DNA of 64,000 nt from Harmothoe impar (Eukaryota > Annelida > Polychaeta > Phyllodocida > Polynoidae): contig OX381718.1 in the NCBI GenBank assembly GCA_947462335.1, forward strand, positions 40,578,976 through 40,642,975, in the 5' to 3' direction. The position numbers and the translations under genes are program-made. This document shows, in pieces, positions 38,983-49,136 of the stretch. Each line of letters starts with the position of its first letter. The first letter of the stretch is position 1. Under the pieces are notes generated by a model, which was given only the letters and a program-made list of their open reading frames with translations, was not told the origin of the DNA and did not search any database.

Positions 38983-39141
38983 TTTCTGATTACTGTATTA
39001 CAGTACCTGGTAATATGTATTGCTGTGTAATAACATGAGAACTATGTTTGTGTGCCTACAAATATGTCATAAATTCAATGTTTTTAATTCTTTTCCTTTT
39101 TGTTAATGCTGGGAAGGTAAATAAGAAATTGTAAGATAATT

Positions 39142-39890
39142 ATGTACGTCGATGATGTGTCTTTTTATAACAGTCACAAAAACCTTAAAACTGCTGTGTC
39201 TCTACTACAAGATGATGCCAATGTTGTATATGAATGGTTTTCAAGGAGTGGCCTATGTATTAACACTGATAAAACTAAGATAGTCACTTTTGGCCAACCA
39301 ACAACCACTAATTCTGATGATGTAAAAATACACATGGGTACCACCAACCTAGAGGTCTGTAGCCAGTATGATTACCTAGGAATCATACTGGATAGTAAGT
39401 TCACGCTTGAAAAAAGGGTCAGTAAAAGTGTAAGCTCAGCTAGCAACAGAAGTGTAATGCTAAGAAAAATGAAACGAAAAATTACAACTCCCACTGCTGT
39501 ATTGGTATACAAACAGACTATTCTTCAAGTGTTAGAATAATGTGGTTATCTATCTAATGGAATTGTAATTGCCCAGCATAAACAATGAAGCATGTATTGA
39601 TTATTTAAGTGTCAGATTTGATTTTCAACTACTCCTACTATTGCATAAATATCTTCATAACCCAAACCATGATGCGGCGGCGATGGGCCTATACCGACAG
39701 GCAACACTAGCTAGTGGTAGAGTCACAAGGTCTTCTAACACTGGTTTGTTGCAATACCCAAACTCTGATAAGTTAGGATACCGCAAGAGCCCATTATACA
39801 GAGGGATTGATCTGTGGAATAACCTTAACTCCTCCTGCAGGCTTGCTGAATCTAGGGGTCTTTTCAAATCCAAAGCCTTATGCCATTTTA
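39142..39890 (+). pseudogene. Degenerate non-LTR retrotransposon (LINE) 3' end: reverse transcriptase remnant
   Basis: The frame opens with M-Y-V-D-D, the catalytic box of reverse transcriptases, then WFSRSGLCINTDKTK...VTFG, YDYLGIILDSKFT and TAVLVYKQTILQVLE, all typical of the RT thumb of jockey/CR1/RTE-type LINEs. A TAA stops the frame at 39,538-39,540, in the conserved spot where a Tyr is usual, and the remaining C-terminal part (LLLLHKYLHNPN...YRKSPLYRGIDLWNNL) continues in another frame. The upstream two thirds of the element are missing. It lies just 5' of the lectin gene, in the opposite orientation. Confidence 0.75.
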
Positions 39891-39894
39891 TTCT

Positions 39895-40255
39895 GATAAC
39901 TTGGATTACGGATCCGCTGATGAGAATTTTGGCATATTGCAAAAAAGAAAATTCCTTTTTTTTCTTTTTTTTTTACCCCCCTCCGCTGGGATTGTTGAGA
40001 ATTTTGGCCAAAAAAAAGAAAAAAGTACATGCTGACTAGCAAACACCCAGAATTAGGCCTTCGAAATTGGGAATATTTGGGAACATTTCTCTATATTATA
40101 CCTAATTTGATAGAAAAAAGAAGACTTTTCCATGCTTTATTTTTTTTTTTTTTCCTTCCGCCCCCTGGGAAATTTCAGTTCTGAAGGGCAGCTTTTTTTT
40201 TTATTCCTCCCGCCCCCCAAAATATTAACTCTGAGTGCCTGTAATCCAAGTTATC
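39895..40255. mobile_element. Inverted-repeat element with GATAACTTGGATTAC ends
   Basis: Perfect 15-bp inverted repeats (39,895-39,909 and 40,241-40,255) enclose 361 bp rich in T and C runs. A diverged partial copy occurs at about 2,217-2,405, so it is a dispersed family. It interrupts the end of the LINE remnant. Confidence 0.65.
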
Positions 40256-40346
40256 AATAAAAGGTGGCCTTAGTTAAGATAGTGGCCCTCTTTAAGAAAA
40301 AACAAAACAGGCAGTAAGCCACTGGGTTACTGCAATATTACCTTAT

Positions 40347-40670
40347 TGTAGAGTTCGTCTTTATGTAATTCGATTAAATAAGGACTCGAACTGCAGTTTT
40401 CATGTAGAGATGCAAGAAAACAGGGTTTATTAGTCGTTCACCTGTACAACAATGCTAATCCTTGAAGTATATGAGGTTCGATCAATGTATGTTTAGCTTT
40501 CAAATAACTTTCTATATATCACACAGTCAAAGACCTGAGAAGGTCTGCCAGAGCAAGGGGGTGAGGACAGCTTATATACTGTCCGCTTCCGATAGGGGTG
40601 CCCCCTGGCTCTGGCCGCCCGAACTACCTTGTAGGCGTTCGACTATAATACTAATATTAGTGTCCCTACA
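40347..40670 (-). repeat. 3' LTR (in element orientation)
   Basis: 324 bp, bounded by TTAT on one side and by the polypurine tract complement on the other. Confidence 0.9.
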
Positions 40671-40682
40671 CCACCCCCCCAG
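40671..40682 (-). other. Polypurine tract
   Basis: On the element strand CTGGGGGGGTGG lies directly before the 3' LTR TG, the usual plus-strand priming site. Confidence 0.75.
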
Positions 40683-41347
40683 ACATTACATACGCTTACT
40701 CTTTTAAATATATATACAATATTATATAAACTCATACAACTGAGTTTATTTTAGTAAAGCGTTATGTTACGTCGTGAACACAGTAGGGTATATAAAGATA
40801 TACAAAACTAATATTATTTACATAGGTGGTGATACATTCGAACGGCTAGACACATTTCGAATTATTAAGGACACATGTATAGTATACATACAAACATATA
40901 TAGATTAGCGACTAGAGCAACTTGACATCTCTCATGACTAAAAAAAACAGGAACAAACAAAAAAAAAAAATCTGAAGATCCGGGCAGCCATCCTAACCTT
41001 TTTCAACATTGGTTAGGCACGAAGTACCATCCTTTTGGAAGGACTCGGGTGTGTGGTGCTCTCCTCTTCAACAGCCGTCCTGTCCCAAACTGGACAGGCA
41101 CGTTCATTCGAACGGGTTAGTGGTGCTCTCCTCTTCATTGTTCGTACTGCTGTCTCTGTTCTGGCTGAACAGACACGTTCTTTCGAACGGGTGATTGGTG
41201 CTCTCCTCTTCAGATGTTTGGTCACCGTATTCCTCCTGCGTACTCCGGTTACTGCTGTTCAAGGGTTCAGTAGACGTTCATACTACACTAACTCATTCTC
41301 TTTCGAATATCAAATCACTCATATTTTCTCACTCTCGAATCGTGGGC
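40683..41347 (-). other. 3' untranslated region of the retrotransposon with imperfect repeats
   Basis: Between ORF3 and the 3' LTR. On the plus strand, CGTTCATTCGAACGGGTTAGTGGTGCTCTCCTCTTCA at about 41,101 recurs with changes at about 41,176 and in part at 41,057; TTCGAACG is palindromic. No ORF of note. Confidence 0.5.
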
Positions 41348-44281
41348 TCACCCTTCCTCACTCTGGTTCTTTAGTAGTTCCAGAGCGGATTCGCGGGTGC
41401 CATCCCAATCGTCCAAGAACACTCCAAATACCTGCTGGAACTTGACGTTCATAGCCTCGTTCCGGTCATTTGACTCCTGCAGACGTTTTTGAGCCAAAGC
41501 AGTCCGTGATGCGGCTAGCTTGGCTTCGTTCCGAATTTTATTCTTTTCGGCGGCTAGAAGCACCTCGTTATCTTTCTCCAGGGACGTTCTTGTCTTGGCT
41601 TCCTGTTCAACCAGAGAGCGGGCGAATAAATTCGCCACCCCCTGATTGTATCGGACAGCCAATTCCCTCTGTGTGTCTTGGAAATCGTCCACTGCCTGCT
41701 GGGCTTGAGCGCAAACCACTCTGTCACTCGGATCAAAATACATATCCACCGGTCTTGTGCTCAGTCGGGGCCTATTGTCCGGAATCTGAGTCATTACAGG
41801 TTCGACACGTTCAGGAACCTTCTGTCCACATAATTCGGGGAAGTTACCTGACTCCGGCGCAGGGGTCGGATCTTTCCTGTCAAACCAAGCAGGTGGATGA
41901 TCACTCTGCGAAGCTGACGCTGATGCCGATGATGCTGACGAGGACGGACGTGTGTCCGACCTCCCACTCATGGGCGACTGATACTCAGTCGAATCTTTCC
42001 GTTTCTGCTGCTTCGACCTGGAGTCACGAGCCACAGCCAGTGGCTTCTTAAACTCCGAGGTCTCGGGCGAATCGGACCGAGATTTCTTTCCTCTGCCACT
42101 CGCTGGACTGCGGCTAGCCCGCCTCTTCTCATCAATCTTTGCCTTGGGTGGATCACCCCTCCATTCACACACTCTAGAGAATAGTTCGTTCGTCATTTGA
42201 AATTTCCCTCGAGCTCTCACTAATGCAATTCTCGCACATAGCTTGCCCTTCGTGGACTCATGCACATTACAGAATGAATCGGTCTTCACGTGGATATGCT
42301 TGAAGTCCGAAGGGATCATTCTGTTGTATTCCATCATCACTTTATCGTGCAGACTCATTACTTTCTCGCGTGCTGCACTCAGTCCCGGGCTGTGACAAAA
42401 CTTCAGATGGCGAAGCATCACACCCCTTCTCGGAGTAACGCAACCATTACAGGTTGCGCTATCCCTCTGTCCTTTCGAATTGGCACATTCGTAGACCACT
42501 GTGTGGTGGAAGTGCCGTTCGCACAGATGCCTTAGGAACCGCATCGCTGTTGGATATGTCCGGTCCTTTCCTTTCTCTTCTATGCAAATAGTGAACGGGC
42601 AATACCGCTCACCGTCTTTCAGATACCAACATAAGTAGGCCCAGCGCAACTTCGACTTCTGGTCTCTTATGTAGTATCTTTCGGGATATTTCATTAATTG
42701 TTGAAACCACTCCATATAGAACTCTGATGGCAAGGGATCGTCCTCGGTTTCCCGAATCCAATCTTCGTCATCACTTTCGCCATTCATATTTCGGGGTTCG
42801 GGGCAACCATACGCTTTCTTGCCCTTCGCACACTCTTCAAACGAACCCGGAATAAAGTGTGCGAACTTCGCCTCACTATTCTTCCAGATTCGTTGTTCTC
42901 TTTCATGCTCCTCCTCATCTTTCGACCCCTCTTTATCCTCTCCCTCTTCTTCCTCCTCTGGTCCCTCCTCATTCGGAACCTCCATCTTCTCCTCCGGATC
43001 CTTTGCAGTTGGATCCGGATCGGTTTCTGGAGGCTCGCCACCCGAGTCCGGTCCAGACTCGTCGTCCGGACTGTCTTCGGGTTCAGTCACTTTGACGGCC
43101 TTCTTAGTGGCTCCTTTAATAATACTGCCGACCTTGGCGGTGGCAGCAGCCTGAACGGCAGCCATCCGTCCTTTCAGTGGATTATCACTTGAAGGATCTT
43201 TCCTGCCCACTACCTCTGTGACTTTAGCAATCACTTTCGGAGGCACAGTCATTTTTGTGTCTTTCTTAGATTCCTTCAACTTCTTTTTTTCTTTCGCTGA
43301 CAGGACCGGTGTGAAGGCACCCTGGTCACTGTCAGATTCGGTGTCGGTCAGAGACTTTTTCTTTGCTCTTCCCTTCACGCCTTTAACTTTCGTTTTCTTT
43401 GTGTTTTCCTCTCCGTCGGTTTCGCTCTCCGTCGACAGACTGCCCTTATTCTTGGCGGCCTTCAGGATCGCTTTCCCCTTTCGGATGGATGCCAGTCGTT
43501 CTTTATGCTGGGCAGAGCTCATCTCCTCCTCTAACCCGGGAACATAGGCCCTAGTGGCGTAGGTCCCCTCTCGAATCATCGTACTGATGATTTCGTTCAA
43601 TTTCTCCTCCGGCTCTGAACACTCCTCCAGTCGACGAAGCAATTCGTCTCCATTCAGAGTGTAGAGCCTCGGGACGTCCGGATGCTCCGCTCGTTCGACC
43701 CAGTCCTCCGCAGTCCTGGGTTCTTTCTCCATGTCTGGTTCCCGGTACAGGACCTCTCCTGCGATGTCCATTCCGGTAACCCCCATTCCCGTATGGTCAG
43801 TCAATACATGCGGAATGTTCGGAAGGCGATTCTGTCGATATGCGATTTCGCAATCGAACATGGCCCTTCGGAACGACTGACTCACTTGCAGTCCAGCCTC
43901 AGTCCGGTTATAAAACAGCAGCCATTCGGATGGCAGTGCTGCATACTCGGTCGGGGATAGGAAGTGTCGAACGCAGTCCCTGGTGGTTGCGTCCCAACAC
44001 TTTCGTTCTCCTTTTAAGATCCGGTCGTGAATATGGACTTCCCGACCGTCGTACCTTGATTTAAATCCGACCAGATTCGGTTCGAGCAGCGGCTCGTCCG
44101 ATCGTTCCAGGATTTCGTCAATCTCCATTCCCATGCTAACCTCCTCTGTTTCGGAATTATCCTCATTCAATGCACTTTCTTCGTTCTTGGTAACTGGCGA
44201 CATCGCCTCAGTCTCCATAAATGCTTCGGACACCTCGTCGAGGGCCGATCGTTCGGAATGAGAGCCAGACGCCGAAGCCAT
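41348..44281 (-). CDS. Third ORF of the retrotransposon, 977 residues from ATG; function unknown
   Basis: Lies about 570 bp downstream of pol on the same strand. The first ATG is at 44,281 (ACGATGGCT); the frame is open four codons further. Order: acidic N-terminus; a folded-looking region (HDRILKGERKCWDATTRDC, FLSPTEYAALPSEWLLFYN); K/S/T- and E/D-rich low-complexity stretches about 270-500; a Trp/Tyr-rich region (EFYMEWFQQLMKYPERYYI, LRWAYLCWYLKDG); a Cys/His cluster (CERHFHH..., CNGC, LRHLKFCHS) that may bind zinc; a Ser-rich linker; a C-terminal helical segment. No signal peptide or TM segment, so not an envelope. I do not recognise a family. Confidence 0.8.
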   Translation of the reverse strand: MASASGSHSERSALDEVSEAFMETEAMSPVTKNEESALNEDNSETEEVSMGMEIDEILERSDEPLLEPNLVGFKSRYDGREVHIHDRILKGERKCWDATTRDCVRHFLSPTEYAALPSEWLLFYNRTEAGLQVSQSFRRAMFDCEIAYRQNRLPNIPHVLTDHTGMGVTGMDIAGEVLYREPDMEKEPRTAEDWVERAEHPDVPRLYTLNGDELLRRLEECSEPEEKLNEIISTMIREGTYATRAYVPGLEEEMSSAQHKERLASIRKGKAILKAAKNKGSLSTESETDGEENTKKTKVKGVKGRAKKKSLTDTESDSDQGAFTPVLSAKEKKKLKESKKDTKMTVPPKVIAKVTEVVGRKDPSSDNPLKGRMAAVQAAATAKVGSIIKGATKKAVKVTEPEDSPDDESGPDSGGEPPETDPDPTAKDPEEKMEVPNEEGPEEEEEGEDKEGSKDEEEHEREQRIWKNSEAKFAHFIPGSFEECAKGKKAYGCPEPRNMNGESDDEDWIRETEDDPLPSEFYMEWFQQLMKYPERYYIRDQKSKLRWAYLCWYLKDGERYCPFTICIEEKGKDRTYPTAMRFLRHLCERHFHHTVVYECANSKGQRDSATCNGCVTPRRGVMLRHLKFCHSPGLSAAREKVMSLHDKVMMEYNRMIPSDFKHIHVKTDSFCNVHESTKGKLCARIALVRARGKFQMTNELFSRVCEWRGDPPKAKIDEKRRASRSPASGRGKKSRSDSPETSEFKKPLAVARDSRSKQQKRKDSTEYQSPMSGRSDTRPSSSASSASASASQSDHPPAWFDRKDPTPAPESGNFPELCGQKVPERVEPVMTQIPDNRPRLSTRPVDMYFDPSDRVVCAQAQQAVDDFQDTQRELAVRYNQGVANLFARSLVEQEAKTRTSLEKDNEVLLAAEKNKIRNEAKLAASRTALAQKRLQESNDRNEAMNVKFQQVFGVFLDDWDGTRESALELLKNQSEEG

Positions 44282-44852
44282 CGTGACACTCAAAAAGTTC
44301 TTTCACTCGATAAAAAATGAATGACAGGTACCAGGACCCTTTCTGCGGGATCCTGGCGACTTCACCCACCTGCTATACACCGAGTTCACTTTCAAACAGT
44401 CTTTATCTCCTCGCTTTTGTGCTCTGATACGCTTCCCCTTGCTCTGTCCGGCGAACCGTAAACAAATATGGCGGATCGTTGACCCGCGTCGACCTTTGCG
44501 CACGCGCGTCGGTCTCGCGAGATACCGCGCATTCGGCGAGACTTCAGTTTTCCCGCGCTTGCAAAATATAAACAATCATTCACCCTTCCCGCGCGTCACG
44601 CATTACGATCAGGTAATTATAGCACTGATATCCTCACCGCCCTGTCGAATTCATCTCGAGTCATTATGGATCTAAATACGGATAGCAACTACTAATCCGC
44701 CGGATTATCCGTCCATTACCCACTCGCACATACACAGGTAAGTTTGTTGGATTTCTGACTTTTATCGTGATCATTCCTACATAGAAGACGAATTACCCGG
44801 TTACCCCGGTAATTATGACAATATTTAACTGATTACATCGTTGTGTTTCAGG
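44282..44852 (-). other. Pol-ORF3 spacer, possible internal promoter region
   Basis: About 570 bp, GC-richer than the host sequence around the element, with CGCGCGTCGG and TCCCGCGC-type CpG-rich stretches, and only short ORFs. A separate transcript for ORF3, or a splice acceptor for a subgenomic RNA (CTGTGTTTCAG-like sequences exist), would fit. Neither can be shown here. Confidence 0.35.
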
Positions 44853-47800
44853 TTAGGTAACAGCACCCCTCACCCTCAATCTAGGGCTGCGACGAACCCC
44901 TACTGGATTCTCTTTACACCTGACATTCGGAGAGGTTCTCGCCCGTTCCCTCGTAGCCACAGAGGGGACAGTCCTTCTCTTCTTGTCTACACCTGCCGAG
45001 ACATTCTTCGTTTTCTCAGATCTCTTTGGAGATGATTTAATTTGCACCGCTTCCTTCTTCACCTTCCTGGGCCTACCCGGACCCCTCTTCTCGATTACTC
45101 TATCTAAATCTCTTTTCATCTCGTCTTTCTCTTCTTGTCCCATTTTGAACATTTCCGAGGAGTACTCTCTCCCTTTCCATGGTTTCAACCGGGCCACATT
45201 CGATTTCTGATTCCTCCCGAACGTATCTCTCATCAGGACTGTATCATCACTTATTCTTTGGGTGATCCTCCACGGACCGTCCCAATTGTCTCTCAGCTTG
45301 ATGCCAACCAGGGGTTCGTGGTATCTCGCTACTAAGTCCCCTATCGCAAACCGCCGAACCTTTAGGTTAGTATCATAGCCTACTTTCTGCCATTTAGCCG
45401 TCTTTCCTAACTCCTTTCTTACTAATTCATAAGCTTTCCTGAATTGTTCTTTCAACGCTTCTACAAACATGATCTGACACGGGACATCTGGGTTCATTCC
45501 CACTACTCCGAACACCAGATCCGCTGGCATAATCAAATCCTCTCCGAATACTAACAGATTCGGAGAGCAGTTCGTACTCGCGTGTACCGTGCTATTATAT
45601 TGGCAAACAAAGTCACACTGCTCATCCCAATCATCCATTTCCTGATTTATCAAACTCTTTAGGACCTGTATTAGGGTACGATTGAATCTCTCCACCTGAC
45701 CATCACTCTGTGGTCGATACGGATTGGTTCGGGTCTTGCAAATGGCCAATTGATGACACATTTCCTGCCATAGATTCGATTCGAACTCTCTCCCTTGGTC
45801 GCTATGCAACATCAGAGGCACTCCCAAGTATAGTATCCATCCCTTCACCAACATTCTAGCACAAGTTGCTGCTTTGTGATCCTTCATTGGAAATACCTTC
45901 GTATACTTCGTATAGTAATCCGTTACTACCATCATACATGTATTCCCTTCTGGAGTTGTCACAAATCCTGTAATTATATCCACTGCCACTCTTGCGAACC
46001 TCACTCCAAACAATTCCTGGGTTAAGGGCATTTTACCCAGCCCAGGCCCGGGCTTGCTCGTACAACATTTCGGACAAGTGTCTATCCATCTCAACAGATC
46101 CGTACTCATACCTGGCCAGTAATACATTCTAGCCAGCCTTTCCAGAGACCGTTTTCTCCCAAAATGGCCACTGGTCCGATGCCCATGGCAAAAGAACATT
46201 ATATCCCTTCGCATGGCAGTAGGAATAAAGATCTGTCTTGACTTATTTCCCAAAGCATTCGTCTTCCACCTATAGATCAGTCCATTTACCACCTCTAACT
46301 CTGTCCATTGAGCTATTAGTCGCCTCATCTCCCTATTCTCCAACGATAATGCTGGCCGAGTCGGGACCCTTCCTTCTTGAAGTAACATCTTCAGACGGAT
46401 ACTATTCGCATCTCTTTCCTGGAAGCTCTTAATGGAGTTCTCGTCCCATTCCAGTATCACGGGTTCGAGATCTCTAAAAGGCTTTCGGACTCCTGCCAAC
46501 ACGGCATTATGCTTCCCACAATCATCACATCCGTCATTCTGACACTTCCTCACCGGGATTCGCGACAACGCATCAGCGTTCACATGCTTAGCCCCCTTTC
46601 TATGCTGAATTTGGCTATGGTCCAATCCGAACTCTGATAGGTGTGCCAACCACCGTCCTATCATACCTTCTGCATCCTTAAAGTTTAATAGCCACCGCAG
46701 GGAGGAGTGATCCGTACGTAACGTAAAATCAGATCCCCACAAGAAGTGCTTATATTTCTTAGTATATACTACCACTGCCAATAATTCCCTCTTTGTCGTA
46801 CAATAATTTCTTTGCGCCTTACTCATTGTATTGCTTGCAAATGCGATTGGAACCTCCTTCCCATCTTGGACTTGAGACAAAGCTGCCCCTATACTTTCAT
46901 TGCTCGCATCAGTGTCTAATATAAAATGACCATCCGCAGTGGGGTATTTCAAAACCGGTGTTTCCACGAACAACCGCTTAATCAGTTCGAATGATTCCCC
47001 TTGTTCTTTCCCCCATGGGAACTTCTCCTTTCGTCTCCCTGGGGTCCAGTGCGACAGACATTGTATTGGATAACTTATCCGGGAGTATCCTGGTAAGAAA
47101 TCTCTATAATAAGAACAAAATCCTAGGAAGGATCTTACTTCTTTCGGTCCTTTAGGAATGCTCCAGTCTGTTACCGTCTTAACCTTCTCCGGATCAGCCT
47201 TCACCCCATCTGTAGAGATGATCCGTCCTAGATAGTTAATACTTTTCTGAAACATATTACACTTTTTAGCTTTCAGCTTTAATCCATTCGAGATTATTCG
47301 CTGCAACACCAACTTCAGGTTCCCCAGGCATTCCTCAAATGTCTTTCCGAATATTATTACATCGTCCAGATACACTAGACATTTCTTCCACAATAAGTCA
47401 CTCAGTAAAGTCTCCATCATTGCTTCAAACGTGGCCGGAGCATTACAGAGTCCGAATGGCATCACGTTATACTGGAACAACCCTACATGGCTCGGAAACG
47501 CCGTTTTCTCCTTGTCCTCTTCTTTCATTCCCACCTGCCAATAACCAGACTGCAAATCAATCGTGCAAAACCATTTATTTCCTCCGAGGGAATCAATGGT
47601 CTCATCTATCCGGGGGAGCGGATACAAATTCTTTTTAGTTAAGCCATTTAGTTTTCGGTAGTCTATACAGAATAGGATACTCCCATCCTTCTTTGTTACC
47701 ATACATACTGGACTACTCCAAGGACTAGTGCTAGGAGTTATCACTCTTTCCGCCAACATCTTCGTAATCTCTTCCTCCGCCACCACTTTCTTTGCCAGCG

Positions 47801-49136
47801 GAAGACGTCTATATGGTATCTTTACTGGATTCGCCCCTTCCGTGTTAATTGTGTGTAGGACTCGATTCGTTCGTCCCAACGGCTCTCCGGGCCGCGCAAA
47901 GGCTGAACTACACTCAGTTAACATCTCCCTCAGGGCATTCCTCTGTTCCTCTGTCTCTACTCCGGATCCCTCTATTAACTTTGCCAATCCCTCTTCCATT
48001 ACTTCATTGTTCGGGACTAGTCCACTTCCATTCTCAAAGCTACTGGTGACCGCTTCCGCGGATATCACTTCTCCCACTACAGTGCCTTTCTCTAGGTAGA
48101 TGGTTTTCGAACCCGGGTTCGTTATAGGGGCTACACCCCATGCTATATTGCCTATCAGGGTGTCGGCCGATTCCAAACCCTTCTTTCCCAACACTGTCAC
48201 ATTAGGTTCGAAAACCCCCGGAACGCCCCTCTTCATCCTACTGGAGGCTATTAACACATCACATGCCATTCCGGGAGGTATTTTTACCGTCTGTACCACA
48301 CTCGCTACTCCACTAACTTCTCGTGCCAGGCATTGTATCCTGTCTTTGTAGGGATGATTTACTTTCAACATTCCAGTGACGGGGTCCAATTTTACCCCAT
48401 ATAAGGAAGCGAAATCCATCCCAATGATACCATCGTCCTCTATCCCAGCGACAGTAGGGGAAATGACATATTCCCTACCACCCACCAAGATGATCATACA
48501 AGTTCTACCAAACGTTCGTATCTTGCTCCCATCAGCCGCACATGCATTTACCCTCGTTGTGAGGTCATCATCCATGTTCGACACCAGATCGAAGAATCTT
48601 TTCGACATAGCGGAGTGGCTAGCTCCGGTATCCAACAAAAATTCCCCCATTCTGCCGTTTACAGATACGGACACATACCATCTCTTTCCTCCCATCATTG
48701 AGGGATTACTTGCGAACCGTTTGATGTCGTCTGCCATGTCAAAATTGAATCCGAATCCTTTCAAATACTCCAGACACGGATGACCTTGGGGAAGGCGGAT
48801 CCCCCCGATCCTGGATAGTTCTTCTACCCAACCTTCCTCTCTATTGGTGATCGGTTTCCCTTCTTTGCTCTCCCTGGCAACTGTCTCACCAATACCCCCA
48901 GCCCCACATGTTTTCGGCTCATCAGCATTTCCCATGCTGCTGGGCGGATACATTACAGACTCCTCAATCGCGTTCGTATGGATTGTACCCTGGCATACCT
49001 TATTCGGGGTCGTCAGCTTGCCTTCACGGACAACCCCCTCTAATTTCCAGTCTCTTCTCTCTTCCTTTCTCTCCAAACTGGTTTCTCGGCCGTACATTCG
49101 GCTGCGAAATGTCCGGTCTCTTGGCACCTGAAACAC
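44853..49136 (-). CDS. pol: Pol polyprotein: protease, reverse transcriptase, RNase H, integrase (1,427 residues)
   Basis: The frame is -1 relative to gag and is open upstream of the listed start (GTG), so it is probably made by frameshifting. Domains by residue: aspartic protease with LLDTGAS at 167-173 and flap IIGMDF; RT about 438-645 with YLDD at 589-592 and FGLCNAPATF before it; RNase H about 738-865 (LDTDAS, KRELLAVV, TDHSSLRWLL); zinc-binding H-H-C-C about 984-1024; integrase core with Asp 1053, Asp 1113 (HSDQG) and Glu 1149 (QVERFNRTL). The C-terminus is basic, with GPGRPRKVKK (AT-hook-like), and no chromodomain is visible. All catalytic motifs are intact. Confidence 0.95.
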   Translation of the reverse strand: MFQVPRDRTFRSRMYGRETSLERKEERRDWKLEGVVREGKLTTPNKVCQGTIHTNAIEESVMYPPSSMGNADEPKTCGAGGIGETVARESKEGKPITNREEGWVEELSRIGGIRLPQGHPCLEYLKGFGFNFDMADDIKRFASNPSMMGGKRWYVSVSVNGRMGEFLLDTGASHSAMSKRFFDLVSNMDDDLTTRVNACAADGSKIRTFGRTCMIILVGGREYVISPTVAGIEDDGIIGMDFASLYGVKLDPVTGMLKVNHPYKDRIQCLAREVSGVASVVQTVKIPPGMACDVLIASSRMKRGVPGVFEPNVTVLGKKGLESADTLIGNIAWGVAPITNPGSKTIYLEKGTVVGEVISAEAVTSSFENGSGLVPNNEVMEEGLAKLIEGSGVETEEQRNALREMLTECSSAFARPGEPLGRTNRVLHTINTEGANPVKIPYRRLPLAKKVVAEEEITKMLAERVITPSTSPWSSPVCMVTKKDGSILFCIDYRKLNGLTKKNLYPLPRIDETIDSLGGNKWFCTIDLQSGYWQVGMKEEDKEKTAFPSHVGLFQYNVMPFGLCNAPATFEAMMETLLSDLLWKKCLVYLDDVIIFGKTFEECLGNLKLVLQRIISNGLKLKAKKCNMFQKSINYLGRIISTDGVKADPEKVKTVTDWSIPKGPKEVRSFLGFCSYYRDFLPGYSRISYPIQCLSHWTPGRRKEKFPWGKEQGESFELIKRLFVETPVLKYPTADGHFILDTDASNESIGAALSQVQDGKEVPIAFASNTMSKAQRNYCTTKRELLAVVVYTKKYKHFLWGSDFTLRTDHSSLRWLLNFKDAEGMIGRWLAHLSEFGLDHSQIQHRKGAKHVNADALSRIPVRKCQNDGCDDCGKHNAVLAGVRKPFRDLEPVILEWDENSIKSFQERDANSIRLKMLLQEGRVPTRPALSLENREMRRLIAQWTELEVVNGLIYRWKTNALGNKSRQIFIPTAMRRDIMFFCHGHRTSGHFGRKRSLERLARMYYWPGMSTDLLRWIDTCPKCCTSKPGPGLGKMPLTQELFGVRFARVAVDIITGFVTTPEGNTCMMVVTDYYTKYTKVFPMKDHKAATCARMLVKGWILYLGVPLMLHSDQGREFESNLWQEMCHQLAICKTRTNPYRPQSDGQVERFNRTLIQVLKSLINQEMDDWDEQCDFVCQYNSTVHASTNCSPNLLVFGEDLIMPADLVFGVVGMNPDVPCQIMFVEALKEQFRKAYELVRKELGKTAKWQKVGYDTNLKVRRFAIGDLVARYHEPLVGIKLRDNWDGPWRITQRISDDTVLMRDTFGRNQKSNVARLKPWKGREYSSEMFKMGQEEKDEMKRDLDRVIEKRGPGRPRKVKKEAVQIKSSPKRSEKTKNVSAGVDKKRRTVPSVATRERARTSPNVRCKENPVGVRRSPRLRVRGAVT

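Noticed and set aside
42784..43192. ORFs within the third retrotransposon ORF on both strands
   Set aside because: Shadows of the low-complexity acidic and basic coding region.
41348..44281. Envelope gene
   Set aside because: No signal peptide, TM helix, furin site or fusion-peptide-like region is visible.
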